Origin: Durusdinium trenchii
Lineage: Eukaryota; Sar; Dinophyceae; Suessiales; Symbiodiniaceae
Direction of reading: 5' to 3'
Length of the DNA stretch: 64,000 bases
Assembly: GCA_963970005.1 (NCBI GenBank)
Contig: CAXAMN010003903.1
Span: 250,823-314,822, forward strand
Part shown: positions 11,335 to 22,926 of the stretch, one piece after another
How positions within the stretch are numbered: position 1 is the stretch's first letter
Layout: each line of letters begins with the position of its first letter
Notes under the pieces: generated by a model
The model's database searches: none
What the model was told of the DNA's origin: nothing
Seen by the model: only the letters and a program-made list of their open reading frames with translations
Made by a program: the position numbers and the translations under genes

Positions 11335-11971
11335 TTGCACAGCCACTCCACCACGCTGGCTACGCAAGATCTGATTTCTTTTGGTCACAGGCATTTGCAC
11401 CACTTGTCAGCACCTTCATCTCCTGCCGGATGCCAGCCAAGCCCCCGCGATATCCAGGAGCTGCAAGAGCGAAAACGTCTCCTGCAGCACAGTGCAAGAA
11501 AGAAGAGCCAGACTTGCTTCCGAGAAAAGAGTGACACTTGAAGGACTGAACAACCAACCGGAGTGACAGTTGACAACCGGAGAAAAAAGAAAACACCTGA
11601 CGCCTCAATCGCGCCGGCCCGGTCGACCGGGTGCAGCTCCACGGCGCCCCTCCGCCCCTCCGCTACCAAGCGCCAGTTCCATCTGCTTCGGTGGGCTTCA
11701 CACGTCCACCGTTGACAGCTGTTTCGAACAAACGGTCCGTCTCTCGTCCTGACTGGTCCCGATAGACACGGTAGACGTTCGCCTTGAAGGACAGAGACTG
11801 AGACTCGACCTTTTCCTCCAAAAAGAACACAACATGGACACTGAAATGGAGATATTGCAACACAAACTACGTGAAATGGCATCGAGAGATGCCGTGTCAC
11901 TTGACATTAAGCCCCGCACCCGCCGCAGAAGTGCCCAGCCCGCGTCCTCCCAGGGCAGCGTTGCAAGTCAG
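11335..11971 (+). CDS. candidate plus-strand coiled-coil gene (partial exons)
   Basis: Two plus-strand segments read as coiled coil. The first, about 11400-11530, has DIQELQERKRLLQHSARK. The second, 11766-11971, has RLEGQRLRLDLFLQKEHN followed by EMEILQHKLREMASRD and a basic, Ser-rich tail. The second is bounded by an AG at 11764-11765 and a GT donor at 11972, so it is a good exon candidate of about 206 nt. The gene would point towards the minus-strand gene that ends at 12147, making a convergent pair. Opposite-strand frames are also open here, but they lack heptad regularity. Function is not recognised, and neither gene end is located. Confidence 0.45.
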
Positions 11972-12146
11972 GTCCCATAAGAAAAATAGAAAAATAACGA
12001 CGAGCCGTAAAACCCCAAAGATCTGGAAGAGTTCCACAGAACGCGTAAAACACAGAACGCGTAAGGATGAGCTGGTGACTGGCATTGGTGCCTGGTGGAT
12101 TCCGCGATGGAAATCCACAGCCAGGTGGATGGTGGATGGATGGTTT

Positions 12147-13743
12147 TTACTCCCCTGCCCTCCTTGATCGCTCTTTTTCGGCGTCCTCAGCCACACGGGG
12201 CTCTTGAGCCTCTAGAGGTTTCAGTGGATCTGGAAGTAGCTGGGACACCAAATCCTGCAAAAGGAAAAAACACATGAATCATGAATCCAAGAAATCCATG
12301 GCAAAAAGGCAGGGCTCACACATAAATGCAACTCTCCTTCAATCCGCTGAGGGGGACTTCAGGCACCTGGGGCATTCAGTCAGGTCAACTTGTTCTGTTG
12401 AAAGGTTCATAATACAAAGGCTTTGATTCCATGTGATGTCTTGTTCGTCTAAACAACACAACAACAACAAAAAAACTACAAAACACACTGAGGCATTCGA
12501 CATATTCGCCTTCCTTCTCCAAGCTCAGGGTGTCCCAATAATCCCGCTGCGTTAGCACCTGGACGACAGGAGGTTTCGCCCTGCGCCCCCCCGTCAGTTT
12601 CGCCCAGAAGAAGGGAACCAGGGCGTTTTGGACGGACGGACATTTTTCGCACCTTGGCATTTCGCTCATCAATGGTGTACTCGGAGACCTCCGCGAGTCG
12701 TTCGCCCCCCCAAAAAAGAGGCACAGAGTCTGCATGCGGTACATCATCAAGTCGCAACCCAAAGCCCAGTTGGGTCAGAATACATCGGACACATCTGTGT
12801 GATCCGACACCACTGAAGAGCGCTCTGGGCTTCCACGGAAGGAGCTTGAAGGCAAATCCTCCAAGCTGGAAGCCAACACCGAGCGGAAAAAGTGTGCGTG
12901 TGTTTCTTCAACACATGATCTCTCACCAGCTGCGATGATATTATCATCCTGATGCACATGTTCTACGGTTCCATGACACTCTTGAAACTCGGCCTAAGGT
13001 CCACCGGGCCTAAGGTCCACCGGGTGCGCAAGCGCGTGGCTTCTCCAGGGACCTGATCACGAAGAAAGCGCGAACGTCTCCACACATACGGTGCAAAAGC
13101 TTGCAGATTGATGTTCCTCCATGAGAACAAGGAGCATCTTCGCAACCTAAATAGGTAGAGAAATCTTGTGATATCTTGGGTTCACTTGCCTCTTCTACGC
13201 TGTGCAAGTCGATAAAGGCGTCAGAGAACAGGATGTTCCTGAGCAGCAATAGGTTGTTTTAAAAAATAAAGTTATTTGACCTCCAAGACTTGTCGCGTTT
13301 TCGCTTTGACAGCGACCAAGCGTCCCAATCAAAGAGTTCCCAGAGAGCATCTCCACATTGGCCTTGTAGCTGGCCTGTCTGAGCCAACGCAAGCCACTGG
13401 GCGGCGAACTTCGGACGGCCCCAACTCTCGGAACTTCGTGCTTCTGCTGAAAGGAAGGACTGCGTGCTTTGCAAAAAGTAAGGACTGTCCTTCTTCCAAA
13501 TCGTTTCTTGGGAATCTGAATCTCACCTGAAAATCGGACCTTCCGTTCCCCGCCTGACCCTTCAGCTGATTCAAAGGATCCGTGAAGCTCACGTCCTCCA
13601 GACCGAAGAAAGGGCGTTCCGCTGAACGGTCGCTGAACGCGCGGAACGTGTCGAACGTCCGAGGTCAGGACCTCGTCATAGAAGTCGGCCTGGCGGTCGG
13701 GCTGTCGGGCGTTGGTGTGGGGTAGGGAAACTGGTGCTGTCAG
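12147..13743 (-). CDS. multi-exon gene, function unknown, with three well-supported exons
   Basis: Exons 13743-13527, 13446-13281 and 13238-about 13190 join in frame through a GT donor (CAG|GTGAGATT), AG acceptors (TTTCAG|CAGAAG, CTCAG|GAACAT) and a second GT donor (TGGAG|GTCAAA). The joined protein contains SESWGRPKFAAQWLALAQ, ALWELFDWDAWSLSKRKRD and NILFSDAFIDLHSVEEA. A terminal exon 12254-12147 (GCAG|GATTTG acceptor) ends DAEKERSRRAGE and a TAA. Between them, segments at about 12960-12480 (EETHAHFFRSVLASSLEDL; SVPLFWGGERLAEVSEYTI) probably supply further exons. The 5' end lies beyond 13743 and was not found. The conserved-looking Trp/Asp-rich middle suggests a globular enzyme or binding domain, but I do not recognise the family. 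Confidence 0.6.
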
Positions 13744-13749
13744 CTGCAC

Positions 13750-16000
13750 AAAGAAGTTAAGATTAGGACAAGAACCGTTCTGTTTCATGGCAAGGGACAA
13801 AATACTCAAGAAGGGCCGAGCTCTTGCCCCGCCCCTCCCTCCTCGAAGGGCCGAAAGAAGCTTCGGTATTCCCTGGCCAGGCAAGCCTTCAAAGCCTCAG
13901 CAAGTTGTTCTCATGCATTTGACTTTTTTTGCATACGCCAGCGGCCAGCATGGCACAAATCAAATAAGAAATACATTTGTTCCGCTCCATGCATTGCCAG
14001 GCACAGCCCCACGTGAGCCCCAGCCTCACGATTCTCCTCAAACGTTCCACCAGAGGCGGCACAAGCGGATTTGCCTCGGCCCGCTTGTTCTGGTACAAAA
14101 CCGGATCCGAACTCGAGGCAATTTGAGCTATGACCCTGCCGAGATCATGCCTGATACAGCTTTCTCGAACTTCTAGGCGAAGCTGAACACCTCAGTTCGC
14201 GACGCACAGCTGCTCTGGGACGTCCAGCAGCCTGCAAAAAGAGAGCAAAATTTAGAACACGCTGATGCATGAGTTTCACTTGGAAAATTGCCCCAAAGAT
14301 CTTCAAAAAGTTGTCGAAACTGCTGATTGTTTGTGTTCGCCACCAAAAACCACACCCAAAACACCGAAAAAAACACCCGCTCCTGGGAGACGAAGTTGCT
14401 CCTGTTCCGTTTCGACACGACACGAAGACGGCGCCGTCCCACGGAGCGAAGCCGTCGAATCCGCCACGGACGCCTTAGGAGTGGAACGGTCGCCAACAGC
14501 AGGAGTAGCCTTCGGTCCAATTGGCTGGTGCATTCAGTTCATCCATGTGAATGAGAGAAACTGCGGAAACTGTCCAAAAGCGCCGTACAGCACAACGCAA
14601 CACATTACGAAGAAGTCGTGGAAGTCGTATGGACCGGTACAGACTGAGGATGAACGACACTGCTTGGTAGCGTAGACCGTGTTTATAGCGATCGTCTCTG
14701 CGAAGGAAGGTCTCCGTCGTGCGCCGTCGCGCACGGACCAACGGACCTGCCATGAAAAGGTCGTCCTGGCCACGGGGAGCTCACCTCTTCTTGATGGTGA
14801 GTACCGTTGGGGAAAGGACTGAAAGCCAGAAGCTAAAACCAGTGGAAGCATACGCAGTATAGAAGGAGCGTTGTTGTTTTGGATCTCACTGTGAACTCAA
14901 TCGGAGCGTTGACACTTCATGAAACGTCTACAAAGCAAGTGAACAAAGCTTACCCTACTGCTTTCTTTGCACGTCACCCTGCTTTACTCAAGGTTGAGGG
15001 GGACCCTAATTTTTTGTGGCATTTCATCAACCAAGCGGTCCTGCCATGGGGTGACGGAAGACCATGATTGATCGCTTTTTGGCGCAAATCGGAAACTTGC
15101 TTCGCATGGCATCTCAATGGTGCCGGAGTGGAGTCTGATAGTCTGCATGCTTCAGCTGGCTTTGAAGAATCTTGGGTAATAGAAGTCGATTCCAGTTGCA
15201 CTCTGTGTGACCCATTGTGGATTTCACTTGTCAAGAACTAGCAGCTTTGCGACAAGCAAAAGCTTCAATGATCGGCGACATAGCCACTGGTCCAATTTGG
15301 AATGGGAGCTTCCAGTTCTTGCGATGCCACCGTGTGAAAAAGCGACCCAAAGAAGAGCCAAAGCCCTAAAGGCGTTGCACAACAGAACTCCCTAATAGCA
15401 ATGGCCTCCAATCTAAGAGCACTTCCCCTGAATTTGTCATCTGGGACTAACTGACAGGGCCCCGTGGAATGTGCAACCGCAGCGACCAGGAAAAAGAATG
15501 TTGGAGGATGTCAGGTACTTTGGACTATCCCCACTGATCAAAAGTTGCGGATGTCGCGAAAATTGCAAGCATTGGTGAACTCCACTGGTGGCTGGTTTTT
15601 CCAAGATCTACCATGAGCGATTCTTTTTTCCAACGGGTCAAGCAGCTTCATCGTGAGGGACTCGAGAAACTCGAGAAGTTTCGAGAAGATTTCTGTTTCG
15701 CTGTGGCTAAGCTCGTTCTTGACCAACAAACAATAAGTCTGGAAGAATGCTGTGTCAAAGGTAGCAAAATGCAGCAAATCCATAATCCTGTAAGTATTTC
15801 CTAAAGTCGAGCTATTGTGGCTTGATTGACCATGATGATTAAATCTCATCAGCAAAAGTTGCCAGGCTTTGCCTGTGTCACAGAAAGGCTGGATTCGCCC
15901 TTCAGACAAGGGACAAGTCCGATGGCGTTCTGCATCGACAGTCTGTGAGATGACACATCCTGATCACAAGTTCAGGGGCAAACAGGTTCAGAAAGCACCT
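13750..16000. other. stretch without a resolvable gene
   Basis: Frames are open on both strands (for example 14265-14675 plus and 14173-14520 minus; a Lys/Glu-rich plus frame at 15613-15804) but none has a domain or consistent splice signals. It may include 5' exons of the gene ending at 12147. A single 21-bp minisatellite-like unit lies near 15400. Confidence 0.35.
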
Positions 16001-16256
16001 GGATGGCCTTCAACCTACTAGTGATGGCCTTCAACCTACTAGCGACGGCCTCCAACCTAACAGCGATGGCCTCCAACCTACTAGCGATAGCCTCCAACCT
16101 AATAGCGATGGCCTCCAACCTACTAGCGATGGCCTCCAACCTAATAGCGATGGCCTCCAACCTACTAGGGATGGCCTCCAACCTAACAGCGATGGCTTCC
16201 AACCTAATAGCGATGGCCTCCAACCTAATAGCGATGGCCTCCAACCAAATAGCGGA
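16001..16256. repeat. 21-bp minisatellite array A
   Basis: About twelve units of 21 bp built on GATGGCCTCCAACCTA followed by a variable ATAGC / CTAGC / ACAGC end. The 21-bp period is divisible by three, so all six frames stay open and encode spurious heptads such as MASNLIA. Confidence 0.95.
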
Positions 16257-16499
16257 TTAGAAAGCACCTGGGTGTGAGTGAGTTGGGTGAAAAATCCGCT
16301 TTTCCATGTCCGTTCAAGTGATCTGTCAAGATCAACCAGTCAAGCTCAGACCCGGACCACCATCAGCCCAGGCCAAGCAAGTCAGCTGAGTGAGCCTGAT
16401 TCATTAACTATGCAAATAACATGAAAGTTATTCTTCTGATTAACGATTCTAAAGAAAATGCAACAAGGAGGTGTTTCAACACAAATGTTGTGTCCATCA

Positions 16500-18515
16500 T
16501 CTCTCGCGTTTCTCGAAACGCTCACGACGCGAACAGACCGAAATGTGACCGAAACGTGCGTTTGAGACACATCCGAAGAGTGTCGCTTGCAATTGCTTTC
16601 CGAAGAGTTCTGGAACAGTGTTGCGCTGGATCTTCGGAACTGTGGCCTCGTTGGCCCCTTTTGCGGGCAGCAAGCCCATCTTGCCTTACAAGCATTGCTG
16701 ATGAGTCTGACAGCCAGGCGAGCCATGCAGGCTCTGAGGCTTCGACTGTCAAACTCATCTGACCTAGCCACAAAATCTCCGTAACAACGTGACTGTTCAA
16801 GAGCTGCGTCACAGCTTCTGCCCGTTTCTGAGGAGCAGTCATACCACTGGCATTGGTAGAGGCATCTGCAATGTCCGCACTTTGCTTTGGACGGAAGCCT
16901 CTCCATTCATGGCCAGCTAAACAACGTCAAATTGGGTGTGCATCAAAACCCCGGGTCTCAGGTGAACATCGCGCACCTTCCTGTTCCATAGGGTATGGAG
17001 CGGATCCCTTGTTCCATAAGGTATGGAACAGGTATGGAACGGGGGTATGGAACAAATTGTACCAAAAAACCTGACGTATCATCTCAGTCCCGTTTCTCAC
17101 GGTAAATGTATTTCAGCAAGCAAAGCGCACGTTTTGATTGAACCTCGAACAATTGTAAACTAGGAATCCATAGGTATGGAACGATGGGTATGGAACGGCG
17201 AACAGACATGTTGTTCCACAGGTATGGAACGGGGTATGGAACGAGATGTTCAAGAGTACATGTTCCATACCAAAACGTTTTGACTCATGGCCATTGGAAC
17301 TCCAACTGCCACTGATATGAGAATGATTGAGATTGTGTTCTCCCTCAGAAACCGTCCAATCTGCAAATCCCACCTGTACATGGTGGGGCTTCTTCCAACT
17401 TTTCAGGTTCTGGTGCATCATGGGCTCGAAAACTCGCATCTAAGCCACAGTTCTCGAGGAGGTCATTGATCCTGCCAAACGACGGAGCGAAGGGAGGAGC
17501 GAATGCTGTATGCTGCAAACACTGGGCACTAATTGAAGCCAAGATTCTCGCTGGCAAGTGTGCGAAGCCTGCAAAAGAGTTTTCGGAACTTCCGCTTTTG
17601 GTCAAAAACGAAATACGAACAAGAAACCACACGGAAGTGGAAGTGCAAGTGAAGAAGAGGGTCTCACAGATTCACCCTCTCAAGGTGTCACCCAGCTTGG
17701 ACTTGAAACAAGCCGCTCACAGTTAAGCCCAAAGGCTGTCGGCATCCAAACTGAGCTAGCAACAAGTGCATCGTTATTAGGAACAGGTGCATCGCTACTA
17801 GTAGCTAGAAGCTACTACTAGTAGTAACAAGTCTTCCAAGAGGTGTGTTTTCGATGTGAAAACCCTCGTCCGCTGCCGGCCTCTCCAACGGCATCTCCGC
17901 CAGCTCCGAAGGCTCCGCCACTGCCAGGTCCACCGCGAGCTGCCGTGCGGCCGCCAGGACCGTACCGCAGACCCAGCGGTGCTCGCGCGAGGGCATCTCG
18001 GCCAAGAGCTCCTGCGGAGGAGGAAACTGGAGCACATGGCCTGGACTGGGGGCGAAGCTCGGTGGGTCAAGATTGGTGGACTGGGGAATAAGAGAACAGG
18101 AAGCTGGGAGTCAAAGTCTCCGAGTTTTTTGAGACGCCCACAACACATGATGTGTGTCAATGGTCTAACTATCAATGGTCTAGCTATAGATTTGGTTCAT
18201 GTGAGCATGCCAATCTTGACATCTCGGCTTTCGTCTCTCCTGTGGAGGAGTGAATGCTAGAGCACCCAATAGAGCTGCTGCTTCACCAGCACAAGGCCGT
18301 TCCTCAGGGGCCTGAACGTTCACGTCGTCGCACACGGATTTTCTCACACGGTTCTCTTCCTCTCTGGAATTGTACAGCCAGCAACTCTCAGCAACTCTCA
18401 GCAACTCACATCCGCATGTGAGACGAAACTCATCAAATTCGTAATTCGAAACTACCACCACATCTGGAGAGCTCCTCTGCCATGAGCCAATGTAGTAGGA
18501 CCCACAGCCGCCCAA
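16500..18515 (-). CDS. candidate multi-exon gene(s), function unknown
   Basis: Minus-strand segments with coding character are: 18515-18240 (GGCGSYYIGSWQRSSPDVVV, then NSREEENRVRKSVCDD), 18035-17850 (PPPQELLAEMPSREHRW, then LAAARQLAVDLAVAEPSE), 17632-17380 (LPARILASISAQCLQH, then SFGRINDLLENCGL), and 16842-16530 (PQKRAEAVTQLLNSHVV, then MSLTVEASEPAWLAWLSD). They share strand and composition and could be exons of one gene. The YYIGSW stretch recalls carbohydrate-binding-module sequences, but this is weak. Plus-strand frames over the same DNA are also open (17466-17726), so strand is not certain for every piece. The segment between about 16950 and 17280 is a GTATGGAAC repeat cluster. Confidence 0.35.
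16981..17276. repeat. cluster of GTATGGAAC repeats in both orientations
   Basis: At least nine copies of GGTATGGAAC or its reverse complement GTTCCATA lie in about 295 bp. Several are paired head to head around 1-3 bp (TTCCATAAGGTATGGAA), giving short hairpin-forming palindromes. A non-repeat block of about 110 bp splits the cluster. Confidence 0.85.
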
Positions 18516-18621
18516 CTGAGAGATCTGAGAGCCTCAACCAACACACAGCCGTTTTGCACCGCTTTTCACCGCTGTTCACCACCGCCATATCTTCCACTCT
18601 GAGATGCACACCGCTGTGGCG

Positions 18622-21121
18622 CTAAAGCCAAAGCACCACTCCCTGGGGGGGTGCCACGTCTAACTGTTCAGCTTCTAACTGACCAAGTGCCATCAAGTGC
18701 CCAAATTTATGGGCTTGTGAACTTTCACACCCAAGCCCAAGCTGCCTTGAGGAAGTCCAGAAAGCAAAGAGGACAGAAAGGCACCAAGCAACCAGACATC
18801 CGCCTAACCGGCTCAGAGACAACTGAGTCAAACCAAGTCGCTGATTGCCTCGTGGTCGATCCACCTCTTTAACTTCATATATCTTCACATAAACTGTACA
18901 AAGAATTAAATACATGGAGCTGCCTTGTATTTAATGTTCCAAAATTTCTTCCGGCCTCCGGTTTCAAGGCGTCGTCCGTGCCTCAACAATGCTCCAAAAA
19001 AGCCGAAAATCGACTCAGCACTCGCTTAGCTCGCTCAGCTCGCGGCTCCCACGCGCCTCCGGCGGCGCCGGCAGCGCCGCCGCGCGGCCGAAGGCGCCGA
19101 GCTTCCAAAGCCCGTCGTGGCCTCTGAAGGAGATCTGAAGGAGATGGTTAGGAAAAATGGTTAGGAAAATGGTTAGATCTGATGGTCTGATGGTCGGGTG
19201 GTCTGGTGATCTGGTGATCTGGTTTGTCGTGTGCTGCGAGGAAAAACCCAAAGGTCTTATATAAAGTGCTGGTCCAGGCCTCGGAAGATGCCTTTGCCTT
19301 CGAAGCCTCCGTACCTGGGGAATCAGTTCCTAGACGTGCCAGTGGACCAAGGAAGGATTCCGCAACCCAATCGCAACTGCAGATTGGCAAAACCGCGCTC
19401 AACACGTCATGGGCCACGGGGGTGTTGAATTGCTCAAGCAATGTGATGCCTCACAATGAGTGTTTCAACCAAGAGTGCAACTGCACCCAATGGCGCCACC
19501 CATAGACCTTAAGACCCCTGGCATGTCCGTTTTCTACCACCTCTCCAGAAGCTTCGCTTCGTGGGGCACAAGATCCCAAGGTTGTGGAGATGTCCAAGGC
19601 CAAAGGCCAGTTGCTGCCCCAGGTCTGTGAGCTCGGGCACTCGGGGTGTGGAGGAGCCTCAGTCACGTCGGTTTTCGGTTGGTGGAGAAGCCTTGCCTCC
19701 AGGGAGACGACGAGTTCGAGTGCCTGATTGGCTGATCTTCTTAGGTTTCTCCAAGCTCTTCTCGGTTTATGTGACGGTAAACCTCCAATCCAATACAGTA
19801 AGAAACGGTTTGGATATATGGTTGGTTGATCTTCTTGGTTTCACTCTGGGTCCGCGCAAACATGCCTCAAAACTGAACCAAGCCATGGACCAGAGGTGTG
19901 TGTCGTGAGGTCGATCACACAGGGCTCACAGAGCAGCAAGCGGCAGTGCACAGCCCCTGGGATACCAAGCAGGTGGGAAACGTCAGTGGGAATCTCCCAG
20001 AATTAGTGACTGTAACTGATCTTGGTGACGGATCTCTCTCTTATTAGGTTGGAGGCCATCGCTATTAGGCTCTCTCTGTCTCTCTCCCATGAATCATGTC
20101 CAAACAATCTCAGGTCTACAAACTCTCACGCTTCAACAAAGACTGAGGCAGGATCCCTCATTCTGCACCAGGGTGCCATGACACCGAACGATGTTGGGAT
20201 GGCGACCTGGATGCACTTCCAACATGCTTGAAGAAATCAATCTCAACGAAAATCGATACGAGCAGCCGCGGATGAGCAACACTTGAAATCCCATCCTAAG
20301 AAGACTGAAGACCTCTGGGTTCACAAGGTCCTGTGGATCCCATGTGTGGATGAACAGCCAAGGACATGACCGCCCACGCTTGGGAATGGTGTGGGATGGT
20401 CAATGCCACTACCCTTCGTCAAGGCAAGAGTGAAACCAAACAGGCTGCCAAGCCCAACACCTCCATCTTCACAGTAGCTACTCTCGCAATCTCTCCCTCC
20501 CCACGCCGCTCGACCCAGTTCCCAAATATTTCACCGGTCGCCTGCGCGTTGAGCAAAGTCCACTTCCCTCTGCACACTCTCCAAGGTCTCCAAGGCCACC
20601 AAGCCGCCGCCCGCCCTCGGCGACGCCGTCAGTCGTCGCAGGTCATAGGGAGCGCCTGCGATGGCGGCGCGTGAGGGCGAAATCGAGGATGGGCATGTCC
20701 TTTGAAGCCGGATGGGCATCGAGGGAATCAAGCGGAGGGAATCCACCTTGGGCCCTTTTTTGGGATTCTAGAAAGGACTTGGCGATGAACAACACCTGTA
20801 AGGGCCTGCTTCCTCATAAAGAAGCACACAGTTCTTGACGAAGTACTGCTTCATGTCATGGGGTCTCACACTGGGATGTGGCACAAGGAGATGCCCAAAA
20901 GAAGGGTTTGTTGGATTTGCTAGGCATAGCATGTGTTGGTCGCGCAAAAGCGCCAAACGACTCGCAGGGCTCCGGCGACCGACTCGCAGCCGGCTACTCC
21001 GTCCTGACACGATGCAGTGTACCCGACTTCTCTCTGAGTCCTGGCTCTCAGCAATCCAAACATGGCCATCTTCAAACGATGATGTTTCAGAACAAAGAAA
21101 GTCATAAGTCATATGAGTCAT
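18622..21121 (-). CDS. scattered candidate coding segments, function unknown
   Basis: Four minus-strand pieces read like exons: 21035-20770 (NPSFGHLLVPHPSVRPHD, then KQYFVKNCVLLYEEAGPYR), 20680-20530 (LRRLTASPRAGGGLVALE), 19666-19460 (TWGSNWPLALDISTTLG), and 19441-19230 (NTPVAHDVLSAVLPICSC, then WVAESFLGPLARLGTD). A piece at 18860-18640 has a hydrophobic core GGCLVAWCLSVLFAFW. I could not join them by splice signals, and plus-strand frames are open over some of them. Short direct repeats (GGTTAGGAAAA, GGTCTGATGG) fill 19140-19222. Confidence 0.25.
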
Positions 21122-21649
21122 ATGTATATATAAGCCAGTGCAAGTGATGCTTTGACTGGACTAACAAGAAGACAAGAGGATTCTGCTGCACTCTGCTAGC
21201 CAAAACACGGTACCATGACCATGGCCTATCCTGAGATGTTCCGTCAGACATGCTCCGTCAAGACATGCTCCGTCCGTCAAGACCGACCGTCCAGGTCGGT
21301 CCCAAAGCGTCCAGGTCGGTGCCTGGCCGGATGAGACCAAGACTGCACCTTCATCAGTGGCAAAGCGCAGTTCCGCGACCTCGGTTCCGCCGTGAACCGG
21401 GGCGTTCGGAGGAGCGCCGGCGGCCGGGTGAAGGGATATGGCGGATGGAGGGCATGGCCGGGCATTGAACCGTGCTGGCTCATGAACATGGAGAAGAAAC
21501 TTTTGTGAAACAGTCTAAGACGGATCCTTCAAGTCATTTGGAAGCGGCGGCGCGCCCCCCTGCTGTCGAGGCACCATAGGTTTTCGGTCCCATGCTGCAG
21601 CTGATTGAGCCAAGACTAATCTGCCATCCACTGACTGCACCTTTTTGAG

Positions 21650-21735
21650 GATATCTAGGAACAAGGACGCTACTAGGAGCAAGGACGCTACGAAGGGGCT
21701 CCTGGCCTTACTACTAGGAACAAGGGTCCTGGACA
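21650..21735 (+). repeat. dispersed repeat, core GGGGCTCCTGGCCTTAC
   Basis: Contains CTAGGAACAAGGACGCTAC, then CTAGGAGCAAGGACGCTACG, then the GGGGCTCCTGGCCTTAC core and CTACTAGGAACAAGG. It matches 32868-32945 over most of its length and the minus strand near 4965-5010 over the core. Confidence 0.8.
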
Positions 21736-22926
21736 AGGCCGAGACGTCTCGGCCCGGACGACAAGCGGGCTGAAGAGGACACGGCGGGTCACGGTGCGGC
21801 CACGGCTTTTGTGGGCCATTTTTTCTAAGAGAACCGCAGCAATAACCGGTTTGGGGAAAAATGAACTTAGTGACTGGAGGTCGCTTCAACCTTCTGTATC
21901 ACTCCAGCTGATATGCTGCTCTCGACCAAAACCAAAGCAAACCAAAGCAAACCGAAGCAAGCAGCGACCAAAACGTTTTCCTCGCTAGGGCAGGTTCTGG
22001 CTCTACTCGCAAAGATATCGTTGCCAGTTGCCATGAGTCGTCATGTGCCATCACATGGTTGTTCTGCATCCTGTCTTTTTGATGCATATATGATATTTGC
22101 TTGGTATGAAGTGGTTTTGTGTTGTTTGCTCAGTTTGCTCTGACCATTTTTGGAGATTGATGATCTGTTGCGCTATGCTGGCTATGCTTGTACAAAACAT
22201 CGGAAGATGTTCTCTTGCAGGTCGCAGCCCAAAGCTGGGGAGACTTCTCGAAGGAACTGCTCATGGAAGGAACTGTTCATGAGGGTGTTTAAGCCATCTC
22301 CACAAAAGTAGAATCAACTAGATGACTTCTCATTTCCCTAGCTGCTTGCATATGTTTCCTCGCCTACATCCCTCTTCGTTGGAACCCCAAATCCATCCCC
22401 CGGTTAGCCTCCTCCGGGGCGGCGAGGGTCCGGCGACCGCGCCCGGCTGCGACCCTAAAAGAGTGCACTGGTGGTTGGCCCAATGGGTTTCGGCAGTGTG
22501 CTGAATTTCTCCATCGCCATGAGCTCCGAGACATGGACCTCCAGAGATTGGTGGCCATTGCAGGCATGGAAAAGTGAAGAAAGAGCTTTGGTGTGTATAC
22601 GAGTCGAAGAACCTGTGGCCCGTCTTTGAAGTGGCATTCTTGTAATGAAGAAAGCTTTAAGGTGGCACCGGTGGTCAAGTTGTTCAAACAGGTTTTTGGC
22701 TTCTAACCTCTTCTGGAAGCCAAGTGGCTCTCGCACTGCCACTGCTAGGAGCAGCCTTTGACAGAGCCAGCATTGCAAATATCATGTAGCAAAAGCTGTT
22801 GGATATTTGGCCATCTAGAACTAGCCATGGCGCACAAAACTTGCTAAGCTTTGGGCAGGCTGGCTGTCGCTCGGCTCTGCCGGCAGAATAGGCCTTTGAG
22901 GCAGGTTGAACTCGGAAAACGTGTAG

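Noticed and set aside
16003-16267. Overlapping open frames encoding MASNLIA-type or RLEAIAI-type heptad repeats in the minisatellite arrays, here and at 22.8-23.8 and 43.2-44.6 kb
   Set aside because: They arise because a 21-bp repeat without stops is open in all frames on both strands. The frames have no start context, no other domain, and some run through N.
18480-18510. TGAGCCAATGTAGTAGGACC as another spliced-leader remnant
   Set aside because: Only eight contiguous bases match the leader, and the stretch can be read as protein-coding on the minus strand (SYYIGSWQ).
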